Notes: generated by a model not told the origin, from the sequence alone. A DNA stretch of 64,000 nucleotides from CAZCTO01 sp964501725 (GCA_964501725.1 CAZCTO010000002.1:62001-126000); one strand, 5' to 3'; counted from the first letter of the stretch, positions 26,352 through 35,833 are shown. Numbers and translations: made by a program.

Positions 26352-27287
26352 ATGATCTACAACAACATTCTGGAGGCCGTAGGACGTACACCGATGGTCC
26401 GCCTGTCAAAAATGACAGGCCCGGATGATGCCGATGTATTGGTGAAGTATGAGGGGCTTAATGTCGGCGGGTCCATCAAAACCAGAACTGCGCTCAATAT
26501 GATCGAAGAAGCGGAAAAAGCCGGATTAATCGGGCCGAAAACCGTTATCGTTGAGCCCACGAGCGGAAATCAGGGAATCGGTCTGGCACTGGTCGGGGCG
26601 GTTAAAGGTTACCGGACCGTAATTATCATGCCGGACAGCGTCAGCTGTGAGCGACAGAAACTGGTTGAACATTACGGCGCGGAAGTGCGGATGATTCACG
26701 ACGACGGCGATATTGGGAAATGCATCCGGGATTGTCTGGATCTTGCGATGAAAATGGCAGCGGAAGATCCGAATGTATTTGTTCCGCAACAGTTTACAAA
26801 CCCGGCGAACCCTATGGTACACAGACACCACACCGCCCTGGAAATTCTTGAGCAGGTCGATGGGCCGATCCACGGGTTCTGTTCCGGCATCGGGACGGGA
26901 GGGACGCTTTCGGGAATCGGAGAAGTCTTATCGGCACACAATCCGGAAATACTGATCTGGGCCGTAGAACCCGAACATGCCGCGATTCTTGCCGGAGGAA
27001 ATATCGGTTCCCACCTTCAAATGGGCATCGGCGACGGATTGATTCCCGAGAACCTGAATGTCGGCATTTTTAAAGATGTTTTTGTTGTTACGGATGAAGA
27101 TGCGATCGGGACCGCGAGAGATCTGGCCAAAAAAGAAGGCCTGATGTGTGGAATCTCCAGCGGCTCCAATGTTGCGGCTGCACTTGCAATGGCTCGCAAA
27201 TTGGGTAAAGGTAAGACGGTAGTCACAATATTGCCGGACACCGCAGAGCGATATTTCAGCACGCCGCTTTTCGAGGATTGCGTCTGA
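26352..27287 (+). CDS. Cysteine synthase-like PLP enzyme (SGNQG variant)
   Basis: Fold II PLP enzyme of 311 aa. The Schiff-base lysine lies in GGSIKTRTALNMIEEAEKAG, and SGIGTGGTLSGIGEVL binds the cofactor phosphate. The substrate loop reads TSGNQG where O-acetylserine sulfhydrylases have TSGNTG. The window carries a canonical CysK at 61713-62648, so this copy may use a different substrate. The start at 26352 is chosen because the frame before it contains the upstream hairpin and promoter; CCCGGAAGGAAG precedes it. Monocistronic. Confidence 0.82.
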   Translation: MIYNNILEAVGRTPMVRLSKMTGPDDADVLVKYEGLNVGGSIKTRTALNMIEEAEKAGLIGPKTVIVEPTSGNQGIGLALVGAVKGYRTVIIMPDSVSCERQKLVEHYGAEVRMIHDDGDIGKCIRDCLDLAMKMAAEDPNVFVPQQFTNPANPMVHRHHTALEILEQVDGPIHGFCSGIGTGGTLSGIGEVLSAHNPEILIWAVEPEHAAILAGGNIGSHLQMGIGDGLIPENLNVGIFKDVFVVTDEDAIGTARDLAKKEGLMCGISSGSNVAAALAMARKLGKGKTVVTILPDTAERYFSTPLFEDCV

Positions 27288-27311
27288 AATAAAACGAATT
27301 TATGCACTGAT

Positions 27312-28145
27312 TCAGAAAAGAGCCTTGATCCGATCCATATTCCTTAAGCAAAGATCGTACCCGTGGCTGTAATTTTTTTCAATTTGACTGATGTCTTTTT
27401 CGAGGCTGTTGAGCGCGTATTCGGGGCGCAGAATGACTGCTTTTCCGTCTTCTTCCAGTTTCTCGCAATACGCTAATGTCTGATTATATGCAAAGTGGCG
27501 GTTTTTCAGCAAATCAACCATCAGGGGATATTTGTTGCGGATCAGGCGAATTGCAAAATCATACTCCCGGGCATACGTTTTCCGGAAATTTTTCGGCTGC
27601 GTCAGAATGATCAGGTTTCTGGCATTGCCGTCGCTCATGGATTTCCGGATCGGAATTGACTCGGCGATTCCCCCGTCATAATAGATGCTTCCTTTCCAGT
27701 GTACTGCGGGAAAAGCGCCCGGTATCGCACAGGTTGCCCGTAAAATGGTGTGCTTGGCATCCATTGTCTTGCAATCCAAATATTCGATTCGGCCCGTCAG
27801 GGCGTTCGTGACTCCGGCAAGAACCGTCCCCTCATATCGCATCAGGGTATCCATATCAAAAGGGACAAGCTCGTTGGGTATCTGGTCGAAAACGAAGTCG
27901 ATTCCAAAAAAACTGCGCGATTTAAAGAGATTCCTTTTGCTGAAGTATCTCTTATCGTTGCGATACTTTTTCAGAATCTCCAGATTGCGACCGCGCTGCC
28001 TCGAGAGGTAGGACATTCCGTTGCTGATTCCCGCGGATACACCTACGCAGTATGGAAACATAATATCTTCATCCAGAAGACAATCCATTGCGCCGGCGCT
28101 GAATATCGGACGGAGTGTTCCGCCTTCGAGGATCAATCCGGGCAT
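27312..28145 (-). CDS. Patatin-like phospholipase
   Basis: Serine lipase of 277 aa with a Ser-Asp dyad. Oxyanion motif LILEGGTLRPIFSAGAMD, nucleophile Ser in GVSAGISNG (GxSxG) near residue 38, and dyad Asp in YYDGGIAESIPI near residue 164. Cytoplasmic by lack of a signal peptide; likely cleaves acyl chains from membrane lipids. It overlaps the maf gene by 13 nt, so the two are co-transcribed in the order maf-patatin. Confidence 0.88.
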   Translation of the reverse strand: MPGLILEGGTLRPIFSAGAMDCLLDEDIMFPYCVGVSAGISNGMSYLSRQRGRNLEILKKYRNDKRYFSKRNLFKSRSFFGIDFVFDQIPNELVPFDMDTLMRYEGTVLAGVTNALTGRIEYLDCKTMDAKHTILRATCAIPGAFPAVHWKGSIYYDGGIAESIPIRKSMSDGNARNLIILTQPKNFRKTYAREYDFAIRLIRNKYPLMVDLLKNRHFAYNQTLAYCEKLEEDGKAVILRPEYALNSLEKDISQIEKNYSHGYDLCLRNMDRIKALF

Positions 28146-28834
28146 ACAGGCGCACCTCCTTTCGATAAAAAATCCGGAAGTGCAGGCTCGGTAGGGTTAC
28201 CTGCATTTGAAGTAAGATCAAAAAGAGTAAGCTCGCGTGCGAGTCTCGAGATCGGAAGGCCGACGACCGCATAATAATCTCCCTCAATGAAGGAAATAAG
28301 CAGCGCGCCCTCATCTTGAATCCCGTAAGCACCGGCTTTATCCATCGGAGAACCGGAGGCTGCGTATTTTCGGATTCGCGTCTCCTGAATATCATCCAAA
28401 GGGAAGAAAGTGACCGATGCTTCCGAACAAAAAACAACCGACCGGTCTTTCCCGCAAATACTGACGCCGGTGAATACCTTGTGCGTTTTCCCGGAAAGCG
28501 TACGGAGCATTTTGATTGCGTGATCGAAGGATTCGGGCTTGCCGAGAATCTGCTCCCCGGTTACGACGACGGTGTCCGCTCCGATAACGACAGACCCGGG
28601 ATTTTTTTTAAGAACAGCCATCGCCTTCCGCTTTGCAAGAAGCACCGAAGCCTCTCTTGCGACGCCCTCAAAATCAGGATCGGAAAGCAAGAAATCGGCA
28701 TTGGTCGGGATGTCGTCTTCCGGTGCATTGGATACGACAGTTCTGAAAGGAATGCCCAAGAGGCGGAGCAGTTCCGATCTGCGCGGAGATGCACTGGCAA
28801 GAATCAGGTCATACATTGGTTCAGACTGTTCCAT
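28133..28834 (-). CDS. maf: Maf-family nucleotide pyrophosphatase
   Basis: Protein of 233 aa hydrolysing non-canonical or modified nucleoside triphosphates (housecleaning, septum-linked in Bacillus). N-terminal LILASASPRRSELLRLLGIPF, VVIGADTVV and GKTHKVFTGVS are the Maf signature segments, and SGSPMDKAGAYGIQDEGALL completes the active site. The C-terminus is slightly longer than usual (about 30 extra residues). The start at 28834 follows AAGGAG by 7 nt; the internal Met7 aligns with shorter homologues. Confidence 0.92.
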   Translation of the reverse strand: MEQSEPMYDLILASASPRRSELLRLLGIPFRTVVSNAPEDDIPTNADFLLSDPDFEGVAREASVLLAKRKAMAVLKKNPGSVVIGADTVVVTGEQILGKPESFDHAIKMLRTLSGKTHKVFTGVSICGKDRSVVFCSEASVTFFPLDDIQETRIRKYAASGSPMDKAGAYGIQDEGALLISFIEGDYYAVVGLPISRLARELTLFDLTSNAGNPTEPALPDFLSKGGAPVCPD

Positions 28835-28872
28835 CCGGATGCTCCTTAAATGATTGGAATAACGGGATCGTC

Positions 28873-29976
28873 TTATCGGGTCTCGATTCGATTTTTGCCT
28901 TTCATTTTGCCGTCATACATGAGCTGGTCGGCCGCGAAAAGCAGGGAATGGAAGGTAGAGTCTTTCTCCATTTCGGCAATTCCGAAACTGCAGGAAGTGA
29001 CAACCCCGCCGGGGAAGATATCACCGGTGATTGAGGAGCGTATTTGCTCGATGACAGGAAGAGCAGATTGAAGATCTGCTTCAGGCATAAGCAATACAAA
29101 TTCGTCACCACCCCATCGTGAAATAACATCGTTCTCCCTGAGATATTTTCTCATACGCGTTACTATCTCGATGAGAACCTGATCGCCGATCAGGTGACCG
29201 TGGACGTCGTTGATCATTTTCAAATTATCAACATCGATGAACACAAGCGACAGCGGTTTGCCTTTGGTGCGACATCTGGTCATCCATTTCTTCGCTTCCT
29301 GCTCAAGCTGGTAGCGGTTGCAAGCCTTTGTCAGCGTGTCAGTCGTGCTGATGATTTTGAGATCAAGAAGGGAGTTGTATTCCCTGATCCGGTAGCTTTC
29401 CGTGCTCTTTGCCCCAATTGCACAGAGTATTAAGGTGGTAGTTACATAAAATGTACCGGCCATAAAATCATTCGCGCCGATGCCATGGATGATGTTGAAT
29501 GAAAGAATGAAGAAGGCTATAGAGGAAATAACAGACACCAAAAGCATATTCCGCCATTTATTCGGGAAGAGAAAAATTCCGATGAGAATGGTAATCATGC
29601 CCATCGATTGAATATAGTAATCGGGAGTCTCATAGCTGCTGAGTACGAAAAGGAAAATTGCGACACCCGTCATCTCAATTGCAGAAAGAAGCAGTGAATA
29701 CGTCTCGAAATTTTTGAATCTCCGAACAATGTAAATAAAAAGAATCAGCAAGCCGGAGTAGACAGTCCGAATGAAAGCAATCAAAATTTTCGTTCCGGTA
29801 CCTTTAACGATCATCAGATCCGGAACGAGCAGAATCAGGTTTATGAGCGCAAAAAGAAGCAATAAAAAACGATTGCCTCGAAGAGAGTGGGACAGTATAT
29901 ATCGATAAAAAGATCCGTCGTCCGGCGGATCGCGTTTCTTATCAAAGGATTTACCGTGGCTTCCCGCCTTGGTCAT
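28873..29976 (-). CDS. Membrane diguanylate cyclase (GGDEF)
   Basis: Protein of 367 aa making cyclic di-GMP. The N-terminal half has about six membrane helices (LLLLFALINLILLVPDLMIV through FYVTTTLILCAIGAK). The GGDEF domain starts near residue 200 (DTLTKACNRYQLEQEAKKW), with the catalytic motif WGGDEFVLLM intact and an allosteric I-site RxxD five residues before it (RENDVISRW). Both suggest an active, product-inhibited cyclase. Monocistronic; 38 nt upstream of the maf gene and possibly transcribed with it. Confidence 0.92.
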   Translation of the reverse strand: MTKAGSHGKSFDKKRDPPDDGSFYRYILSHSLRGNRFLLLLFALINLILLVPDLMIVKGTGTKILIAFIRTVYSGLLILFIYIVRRFKNFETYSLLLSAIEMTGVAIFLFVLSSYETPDYYIQSMGMITILIGIFLFPNKWRNMLLVSVISSIAFFILSFNIIHGIGANDFMAGTFYVTTTLILCAIGAKSTESYRIREYNSLLDLKIISTTDTLTKACNRYQLEQEAKKWMTRCRTKGKPLSLVFIDVDNLKMINDVHGHLIGDQVLIEIVTRMRKYLRENDVISRWGGDEFVLLMPEADLQSALPVIEQIRSSITGDIFPGGVVTSCSFGIAEMEKDSTFHSLLFAADQLMYDGKMKGKNRIETR

Positions 29977-30126
29977 TCCGGTGTACCTCCGGTACTCGTC
30001 GCAAAAAAACGACCGGTGACGACTTGTCGCATACCCCGATCTATAATATTATTTTACATGTTGCCGAAGTGCTTTGCAAACCGGAATACCTTAAATATCA
30101 ACCAACCGATAAGGAGAATCCACGTC

Positions 30127-30552
30127 ATGGAGATATACTGTCATAAGGTTCAATACTATGAGACGGATCAGATGCAAATCGTTCATCATTCCAATTATAT
30201 CCGCTGGTTTGAGGAAGCGAGAACGTTTTTTCTGGAGCAAATAGGCTTCGGATATGATCGCATGGAAAAGGAAGGAATTACCTGCCCGGTTCTCGAGGTA
30301 TTCTGCAAATATGTATCGATGGTCCGTTTCCCGGAAGTAGTATCGATCAGCAGCAAAATTGTCGAGTTTACCGGCGTTCGTATGACGCTCGAGTATGAAA
30401 TTCGGGATCAGATATCCGGCAAAATCAGAACAACAGGGTACAGTAAACACTGTTTTGTTGGAGCATCAGGGAGACCGGTTTCGCTCAGAAAAGAAAATCG
30501 GGAGCTGTTCGAACTTTTCCAATCGCATTCAGATGAAGAATCCGGAATCTGA
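30127..30552 (+). CDS. YbgC/4HBT-type acyl-CoA thioesterase
   Basis: Hotdog thioesterase of 141 aa. The active-site region YYETDQMQIVHHSNYIRWFE has the catalytic Asp and the HHxNY pattern of the 4-hydroxybenzoyl-CoA thioesterase family. The frame extends far upstream, but AAGGAG 10 nt before ATG 30127 and the family's usual N-terminus fix this start. Cytoplasmic; substrate unknown. It is followed 59 nt later by the large membrane-anchored protein, possibly on one transcript. Confidence 0.87.
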   Translation: MEIYCHKVQYYETDQMQIVHHSNYIRWFEEARTFFLEQIGFGYDRMEKEGITCPVLEVFCKYVSMVRFPEVVSISSKIVEFTGVRMTLEYEIRDQISGKIRTTGYSKHCFVGASGRPVSLRKENRELFELFQSHSDEESGI

Positions 30553-30611
30553 CCGGAGTGATTTGCATTTGGAATGACAAAACAATATGATTACCCGTGG
30601 AGGGTTTCAAT

Positions 30612-32951
30612 GTGAAATGTATTGAATGCGAGCGGGAAATCAGCGACCAAAGCATATATTGCATGTACTGCGGAAGCGCCCAGGATTTTCAGGAATCAGA
30701 TCCCGGCGAAATCTCTTCCGCTGACGAATTTTCCTCTCACAAAAGGGAGATGCTGGCGCCCGGGCAAAAAGAATCGGAGCTGTTAACCTCTATACGGGGA
30801 GCCAGGCAGAGCCGTTTTTCGGATCCGCTCACCATATCGCTCATCTGCGTTTCGTCGGTATTGCTGATCGCGTTTTTGGTGCTGCTTTTCGGGCGGCCGA
30901 TATGGGAGAAAAAGCCTGCTCCGGAATCCGCGTCATCACAAACTTCGGATACTTCTTCGTCACCAAGCACACTGCCGTCCAGAAGAGAAGTCGAAGTGCT
31001 TACTTTTTCCAAAGAACAGATTCAACTGAAAGTCGGCGAGTCATATAGTCTTTTAAACAGTATCGAGGCAATAAATACGGATGAAGAGCTGATTTGGAGC
31101 AGTTCAGACCCCTCGGGCATTTCTGTGGATGCGGCGGGTAAGGTTTATGCAAACAGTTCAGGATCATCGGCTGAAATAACGGTTGCTGTATCAAACAGTC
31201 AATTTATTTCACAATCGATACGGGTGATCTGCCTTTCCGAAGAAGCCGAGGCTCTTTCCGGTCAAATCGTCGAACTCAATAATCGAACGGATGTGCTGGG
31301 TGAAATAAATCTGAGCGCTGAAAATTTCCATCCCGGCGCGCGGGATTCTCAATTGACCTGGGATAAGACGTTATTTTACTCGCTTGAGGATTATTCTCCG
31401 GAAAATGCCGAAGACGGGAAAATCAACAAATATAAAATTGAGAAGAGAAAACTGCGAAATAAAGACACCGGAAACGTCATTGATTATGAAATATACCGAA
31501 GCCCGGGCCTGGGAATAGTTAATAAAATCACGGCAATAGAATATCTTGCAGACGGCACGCTCGAAATTACAGAGTACTATTTTGAAAGCAACGGGGATTT
31601 GAACTTCGTTTTTATTCATCATGAAACCTCTTATACTCCTCAATACGCAACCGTGCTGATTGAAGGTCAGCGTTTCTACTTCAAAAAAGATGTGATGGTG
31701 AAATGGCGGACGGTTGAGGCATCAACGGGTATTCAGGATATCGTTATCGGGCAGAACGAAAAAAACAATTCAACATCCGCAGAGCCGCTTCTATATGATG
31801 AACAGGAAGCAGCGGTCCGGAAGCACTATGATAAGCTTGAATCGTTGATCCTAAACGAGGCTTATAACACTTATAGTTCAGTTCTCGGAGAAATTGAGAG
31901 AACACAAATTGCAGGAAAAGTTGTGGATATCTATGGATCTCCCATGCCTGATGTGGCCGTAACACTGATTGCTTCCGACAGAGACGGCGCCGAGTTGATA
32001 TCGACAGTGTCCGATCCGGAAGGAAGATATGGATTTTATGTTCCTTCCGGAAAAGAAACGTACGGTCTGTGCTTTTGTAAGGAAGGATACAATACGGTTC
32101 CGCTTTTTGGCATCAATATATCCGGACAAACCGTCGAAGTTTATCAGGAGAAGATTGTGATGACGGAAAAGAGTCAATCCGATAATTCTTTTCAGATCGT
32201 TGCCATCGATGCGGTAAACCCGGCTGCGGTTCATCCGGAGGACGGATTTGAGTCGGATAAACTCCGAATATCCGGGGCTGAAATGAATTTCCGTGAAGGC
32301 GTAAATAATTCTGACGGCCTTCCTGTTTTAACCGTTACCGCAAATGACGCAGGCGTGGCCAATGTTTCGCTGCCATCCGGTTGCTATACCGTCGAGATTA
32401 CCGCAAAGGGTTATGATAAGACCCGATACACGTTGCTTTCCTATCCCGGATGTGATTCCGTGATGATGTGTGTCTCTCCGAGCCTCGGGAGCGGGCAGGT
32501 TCGAATTGTTTTGACCTGGGATGAGTCGCCGGCGGATTTGGACGCACATTTGTTTACGCCATTAAACGATGAAATTTCACAAACGGAGTACCATATATGG
32601 TTCCGAAATAATGAGGACGCGACCGGGAACGGACTGGTCGGACAGTCCGATCCCCCATACGGCTTCGGCCCCGAAACAATCACGATCAATAACATTGATG
32701 AAGGTCTTTACAAGTTCTATGTGACCGATTATTCAAACTGTTATGACGGAGAAACAACTTCAAAGGATTTGTCAGAGTCGGATGCTTGTGTGCGCATATA
32801 TACGGAAACAGGATTATCACAGGTGTATCATGTCCCGTGTAACAGCGAAGGCGTAATCTGGGAGGTTTTCGAGATCCGAAATAAAACAATCGTACCGATA
32901 CAGCGATACTACTCTAACATCGAGGATAAGTCGTGGTGGTTTAAAGATTGA
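30612..32951 (+). CDS. Zinc-ribbon, membrane-anchored multidomain surface protein
   Basis: Protein of about 779 aa. Order: zinc ribbon (CIECEREISDQSIYCMYCGS), acidic linker, one membrane helix (LICVSSVLLIAFLVLLFG, about residues 75-95), Ser/Thr linker, a bacterial Ig-like domain (LKVGESYSLLNSIEAIN to about 200), an unassigned middle part, a carboxypeptidase-regulatory-like domain (IAGKVVDIYGSPMPDVAVTL, about 435-505), a second similar one (VTANDAGVANVSLPSG), and a C-terminal domain beginning VRIVLTWDESPADLDAHLF, like YfaP/DUF2135 proteins. With the ribbon inside and the rest outside it is a surface protein of unknown role. Start: GTG at 30612, GGAGGG 7 nt upstream. Confidence 0.75.
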   Translation: MKCIECEREISDQSIYCMYCGSAQDFQESDPGEISSADEFSSHKREMLAPGQKESELLTSIRGARQSRFSDPLTISLICVSSVLLIAFLVLLFGRPIWEKKPAPESASSQTSDTSSSPSTLPSRREVEVLTFSKEQIQLKVGESYSLLNSIEAINTDEELIWSSSDPSGISVDAAGKVYANSSGSSAEITVAVSNSQFISQSIRVICLSEEAEALSGQIVELNNRTDVLGEINLSAENFHPGARDSQLTWDKTLFYSLEDYSPENAEDGKINKYKIEKRKLRNKDTGNVIDYEIYRSPGLGIVNKITAIEYLADGTLEITEYYFESNGDLNFVFIHHETSYTPQYATVLIEGQRFYFKKDVMVKWRTVEASTGIQDIVIGQNEKNNSTSAEPLLYDEQEAAVRKHYDKLESLILNEAYNTYSSVLGEIERTQIAGKVVDIYGSPMPDVAVTLIASDRDGAELISTVSDPEGRYGFYVPSGKETYGLCFCKEGYNTVPLFGINISGQTVEVYQEKIVMTEKSQSDNSFQIVAIDAVNPAAVHPEDGFESDKLRISGAEMNFREGVNNSDGLPVLTVTANDAGVANVSLPSGCYTVEITAKGYDKTRYTLLSYPGCDSVMMCVSPSLGSGQVRIVLTWDESPADLDAHLFTPLNDEISQTEYHIWFRNNEDATGNGLVGQSDPPYGFGPETITINNIDEGLYKFYVTDYSNCYDGETTSKDLSESDACVRIYTETGLSQVYHVPCNSEGVIWEVFEIRNKTIVPIQRYYSNIEDKSWWFKD

Positions 32952-33006
32952 TTGAAGATTCTATCCGGATCAAACATGTTTTGCAAAAAACATGCGACAA
33001 ACCGGT

Positions 33007-33540
33007 TCAGGTAATCCAAGGAGAACTGACTTCCGCTAAATAGCCTTTGCGCTCCAGTTCAATAGCGATACGGTCGAGTGACTCCTCCGAATCGGCAACC
33101 ACGGTATGCGAGTGCAATTCTCCTGTAAGCTCCATCAGCGGCCTTGTTTTCTTTTCGTCAAGATCCCGCAAAAAGTCGGTAACGTCTCCGCGACTTCCGA
33201 TTTTTAAATCGACGGTTATTCGGCCATATACGCTGTGCCGGATGGATACATCAACGACACGACCGCCACAATCGATGATTGTATTAAGCTCATCTCCGAT
33301 CTGATCCTTATTGTGAGATACATTGAAAACCCTTGAATGCGAGGAACTCGCGGGATTCAGATAAATATATCCCTTGTTGGTTGAAAGAACGGAGTGACCC
33401 TTTGCGCGAAGATAAGAAATGTCCTGAACAATCACTTGCCGGCTGACTTCAAAACGACGTGAAAGCTCTCCGCCGGAAAGCGGATCAGCAGATGCGATAA
33501 TCATATCGAGCATCAGGGCGCGTCGCTGCGTGTTGTCCAA
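33007..33540 (-). CDS. niaR: NiaR-type repressor of NAD synthesis (HTH + 3H domain)
   Basis: Transcriptional repressor of 177 aa. N-terminal helix-turn-helix (LSGGELSRRFEVSRQVIVQD) and a C-terminal 3H domain with the metal-binding His residues (SHNKDQ, IRHSVYG, GELHSHTV). NiaR (YrxA) binds nicotinate and shuts down NAD genes. It starts with TTG: AAAGGAG lies 8 nt before TTG 33540, whereas the first TTG of the frame (33558) contains that site. Third gene of nadB-nadC-niaR, 33 nt after nadC, so it controls its own operon; see the palindrome at 35811-35831. Confidence 0.9.
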   Translation of the reverse strand: MDNTQRRALMLDMIIASADPLSGGELSRRFEVSRQVIVQDISYLRAKGHSVLSTNKGYIYLNPASSSHSRVFNVSHNKDQIGDELNTIIDCGGRVVDVSIRHSVYGRITVDLKIGSRGDVTDFLRDLDEKKTRPLMELTGELHSHTVVADSEESLDRIAIELERKGYLAEVSSPWIT

Positions 33541-33573
33541 AAGAGCCTCTCCTTTCAACCGGTCCGGAAGGGT

Positions 33574-34431
33574 CTATTCAATCGGCTTCAAATTTTTCAT
33601 CGAAAAATCAAGGATTGGTGCGGAATGTGTCAGTGCGCCGACAGAGATAAAATCAACGCCGAGCTCAGCCAACTTACGCAGACGCTCCTTGGTTACGTTG
33701 CCGGACACTTCGAGTTGGGCACGCTTGTTGTTGCGCTTCACGGCTTCCCGGATCGTCTCATTGTCCATATTGTCAAGCATGATAATATCCGCTCCGGCGG
33801 CAAGTGCTTCGTCGAGCATTTCGAGCGTTTCCACTTCGACCTCGATTTTCCGGACGAACGGTGCATATTCCTTTGCCATTCGGATCGCTTTCGTCACGGA
33901 CCCGGCAGCGCCGATATGATTGTCCTTAAGCAAAATGCCGTCTGAGAGGTTATAGCGATGGTTGGATCCGCCGCCGGTTTTGACGGCATATTTCTCGAAC
34001 GGGCGCATGTTGGGCGTCGTTTTTCGGGTGTCAAGAAGGCGGGTAGGGAACCCTTTCAGTTCTTCGGTCATGGAACGGGTCAGGGTTGCGATGCCGCTCA
34101 TTCGCTGAAGGAAATTGAGTGCTGTCCTTTCGCCGGACAATATCGCCCGGCCGTCTCCCGCAAGGACACCAATTCTGGCTCCGGCATGCACGCGATCTCC
34201 GTCGTGAAAATACGATGTAAAGATGACATGGTCGTCGAGCAATTGAAAAACCCTTTCGAAAACTTCAATGCCGCAAAGTACGCCGTCCTGCTTGCTCAGC
34301 AAGTCGACATGAACCGGCACGGCGGAACGCATCACTGAGGCGGTCGAGATATCCTCATTGGTAATATCTTCGCGCAACGCGCGGAGAATGTAATCGTCAA
34401 GAATGACTTTCGTTACTACACCACTGATCAT
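33574..34431 (-). CDS. nadC: Nicotinate-nucleotide pyrophosphorylase (carboxylating)
   Basis: Quinolinate phosphoribosyltransferase of 285 aa. Motifs: LREDITNEDIST, SGERTALNFLQRMSGIATLT, the active-site LLDTRKTTPNMRPFEKYAV and the C-terminal EVSGNVT...GVDFISVGALTHS. It converts quinolinate plus PRPP to nicotinate mononucleotide. The start at 34431 gives the usual length and follows AAGGACAGG; it overlaps nadB by 35 nt. Longer in-frame starts exist but lack a site. Confidence 0.94.
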   Translation of the reverse strand: MISGVVTKVILDDYILRALREDITNEDISTASVMRSAVPVHVDLLSKQDGVLCGIEVFERVFQLLDDHVIFTSYFHDGDRVHAGARIGVLAGDGRAILSGERTALNFLQRMSGIATLTRSMTEELKGFPTRLLDTRKTTPNMRPFEKYAVKTGGGSNHRYNLSDGILLKDNHIGAAGSVTKAIRMAKEYAPFVRKIEVEVETLEMLDEALAAGADIIMLDNMDNETIREAVKRNNKRAQLEVSGNVTKERLRKLAELGVDFISVGALTHSAPILDFSMKNLKPIE

Positions 34432-35716
34432 AAAAAACCCTGTCCTTTCGCTTGATTTCATCGAGAACGACCTGACGGTACTCGGAACTGAAATCTCTTC
34501 CTTCATAGGACTTGAGATCTACTTTAATTTCATCGATGGGAGAGTAGGAAATGCTTTGCGAGATTTCTTCGGCAGCTCTTTTGGCAAAAACGAGACTCTC
34601 AAGGAGCGAATTGCTTCCGAGTCTGTTCTTGCCGTGAACGCCGGTACAGCTGGTCTCTCCAATAGCATAGAGTCCCTTCATGGATGTCCGCCCTTTAAGA
34701 TCCACTTCAATGCCGCCCATAAAATAGTGTTGGGCGGGGGTGACCGGAATCGGATCCTTGGTCAGATCGTATCCTTCATCGAGGCAATGTTTATAAATAT
34801 TCGGGAAACGGGTCTTGATCATTTCGGGATCCAGATGCGTAAGAGACAGCCATACATATTCCTTGCCGTCCTTTAGCATTTGCTCGTGAATCGCCGCGGA
34901 AACAACATCGCGTGGCTTGAGTTCGTCGGTAAAGCGCTGCATATCAGCGCCCAAAAGGTATGCGCCTTCGCCGCGGACGGCCTCGGAAATCAGAAACCTT
35001 CTGCCGGGTTTCTCGGAATAGAGTGCGGTCGGGTGAATCTGGATATAGTTTACATCTTTGAGGCGGACGCCGTGGTTGGAAGCGATGGCGATGGCATCGC
35101 CCGTAATGTGCGGAAAGGCGGTGGAATGCTTGAAAAGCCCGCCGATTCCGCCGGTCGCGAAAACAATTACCTTGCCCATGATCATGTCGGGCTTCTTATC
35201 CTTATCCAAGATAATTATGCCCTTACAGACATTATTTTCTTCGACAATATCAACCATCCGCGTATATTCGGCGATTGTGATGTTTTTCTTTTTGCGAAGC
35301 CCCTGAAGGAGCTTTGTCGTAATTTCCTGTCCGGTGATATCGTCGTGAAAAAGAATTCGCGACTGGGAGTGACCGCCTTCCTTCGTGTAGGAAAGCTTTC
35401 CGCCGATCTTATCAAAGTTAACATGATAGTCCAACAGTTCGCGAATAATGAGCGGAGACTGACGAATCATGGTGTCCACGGCTTTCCGGGAGTTCTCGTA
35501 ATGCCCGGCCCGAAGTGTATCTTCGAAGTAGTCATCGAAATCTTCGGCGTCTTTCAGCGTTGCGATTCCGCCCTGTGCAAGATAAGACGCACTGTTTTCA
35601 AGACTGTCCTTCGTGATCATGTAGATGGAAAGTGTCTCGGGGAGGTTGAGTGCACAGAAAATTCCGGCGGCGCCCGTTCCGACAATAATTACATCGGCTT
35701 TGAATGATTCTTTCAT
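34397..35716 (-). CDS. nadB: L-aspartate oxidase
   Basis: FAD enzyme of 439 aa oxidising aspartate to iminoaspartate. FAD-binding DVIIVGTGAAGIFCALNLP, LAQGGIATLKD and the substrate loop GEGAYLLGADMQRF plus HYFMGGIEVDLKGRTS and GETSCTGVHGKNRLGSNSLL are intact. It is about 100 residues shorter than the E. coli enzyme because the C-terminal helical domain is nearly absent; the catalytic part is complete. nadA (quinolinate synthase), the usual partner, is not in this operon or window. First gene of nadB-nadC-niaR. Confidence 0.93.
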   Translation of the reverse strand: MKESFKADVIIVGTGAAGIFCALNLPETLSIYMITKDSLENSASYLAQGGIATLKDAEDFDDYFEDTLRAGHYENSRKAVDTMIRQSPLIIRELLDYHVNFDKIGGKLSYTKEGGHSQSRILFHDDITGQEITTKLLQGLRKKKNITIAEYTRMVDIVEENNVCKGIIILDKDKKPDMIMGKVIVFATGGIGGLFKHSTAFPHITGDAIAIASNHGVRLKDVNYIQIHPTALYSEKPGRRFLISEAVRGEGAYLLGADMQRFTDELKPRDVVSAAIHEQMLKDGKEYVWLSLTHLDPEMIKTRFPNIYKHCLDEGYDLTKDPIPVTPAQHYFMGGIEVDLKGRTSMKGLYAIGETSCTGVHGKNRLGSNSLLESLVFAKRAAEEISQSISYSPIDEIKVDLKSYEGRDFSSEYRQVVLDEIKRKDRVFYDQWCSNESHS

Positions 35717-35804
35717 ATTTACATCCTGCTTACTCGCGCTTCATCGGGAAGCCACGGCCGATTTGTTCTCGCCCCCGCAAAAAATCCGCAAGGACTACAA
35801 CAGC

Positions 35805-35833
35805 ATTTTAACATCTGTAAAGACAGGTGACAA
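35805..35833 (-). promoter_or_regulatory. nadB operon promoter
   Basis: Minus strand TTGTCA (35828-35833), 17-nt spacer, TAAAAT (35805-35810). Confidence 0.8.
35811..35831. promoter_or_regulatory. Probable NiaR operator inside the nadB promoter
   Basis: Inverted repeat CATCTGT-aaag-ACAGGTG (one mismatch) fills the spacer between the -35 and -10 boxes. ACAGGTG-type arms resemble Bacillus NiaR (YrxA) sites. A second ACAGGTG-like half site, TCAGGTGTCC, lies about 24 nt away at 35847-35856. Confidence 0.65.

Noticed and set aside
34880..35707. 275-codon plus-strand frame antisense to nadB
   Set aside because: Shadow of nadB, which has full FAD and substrate motifs.
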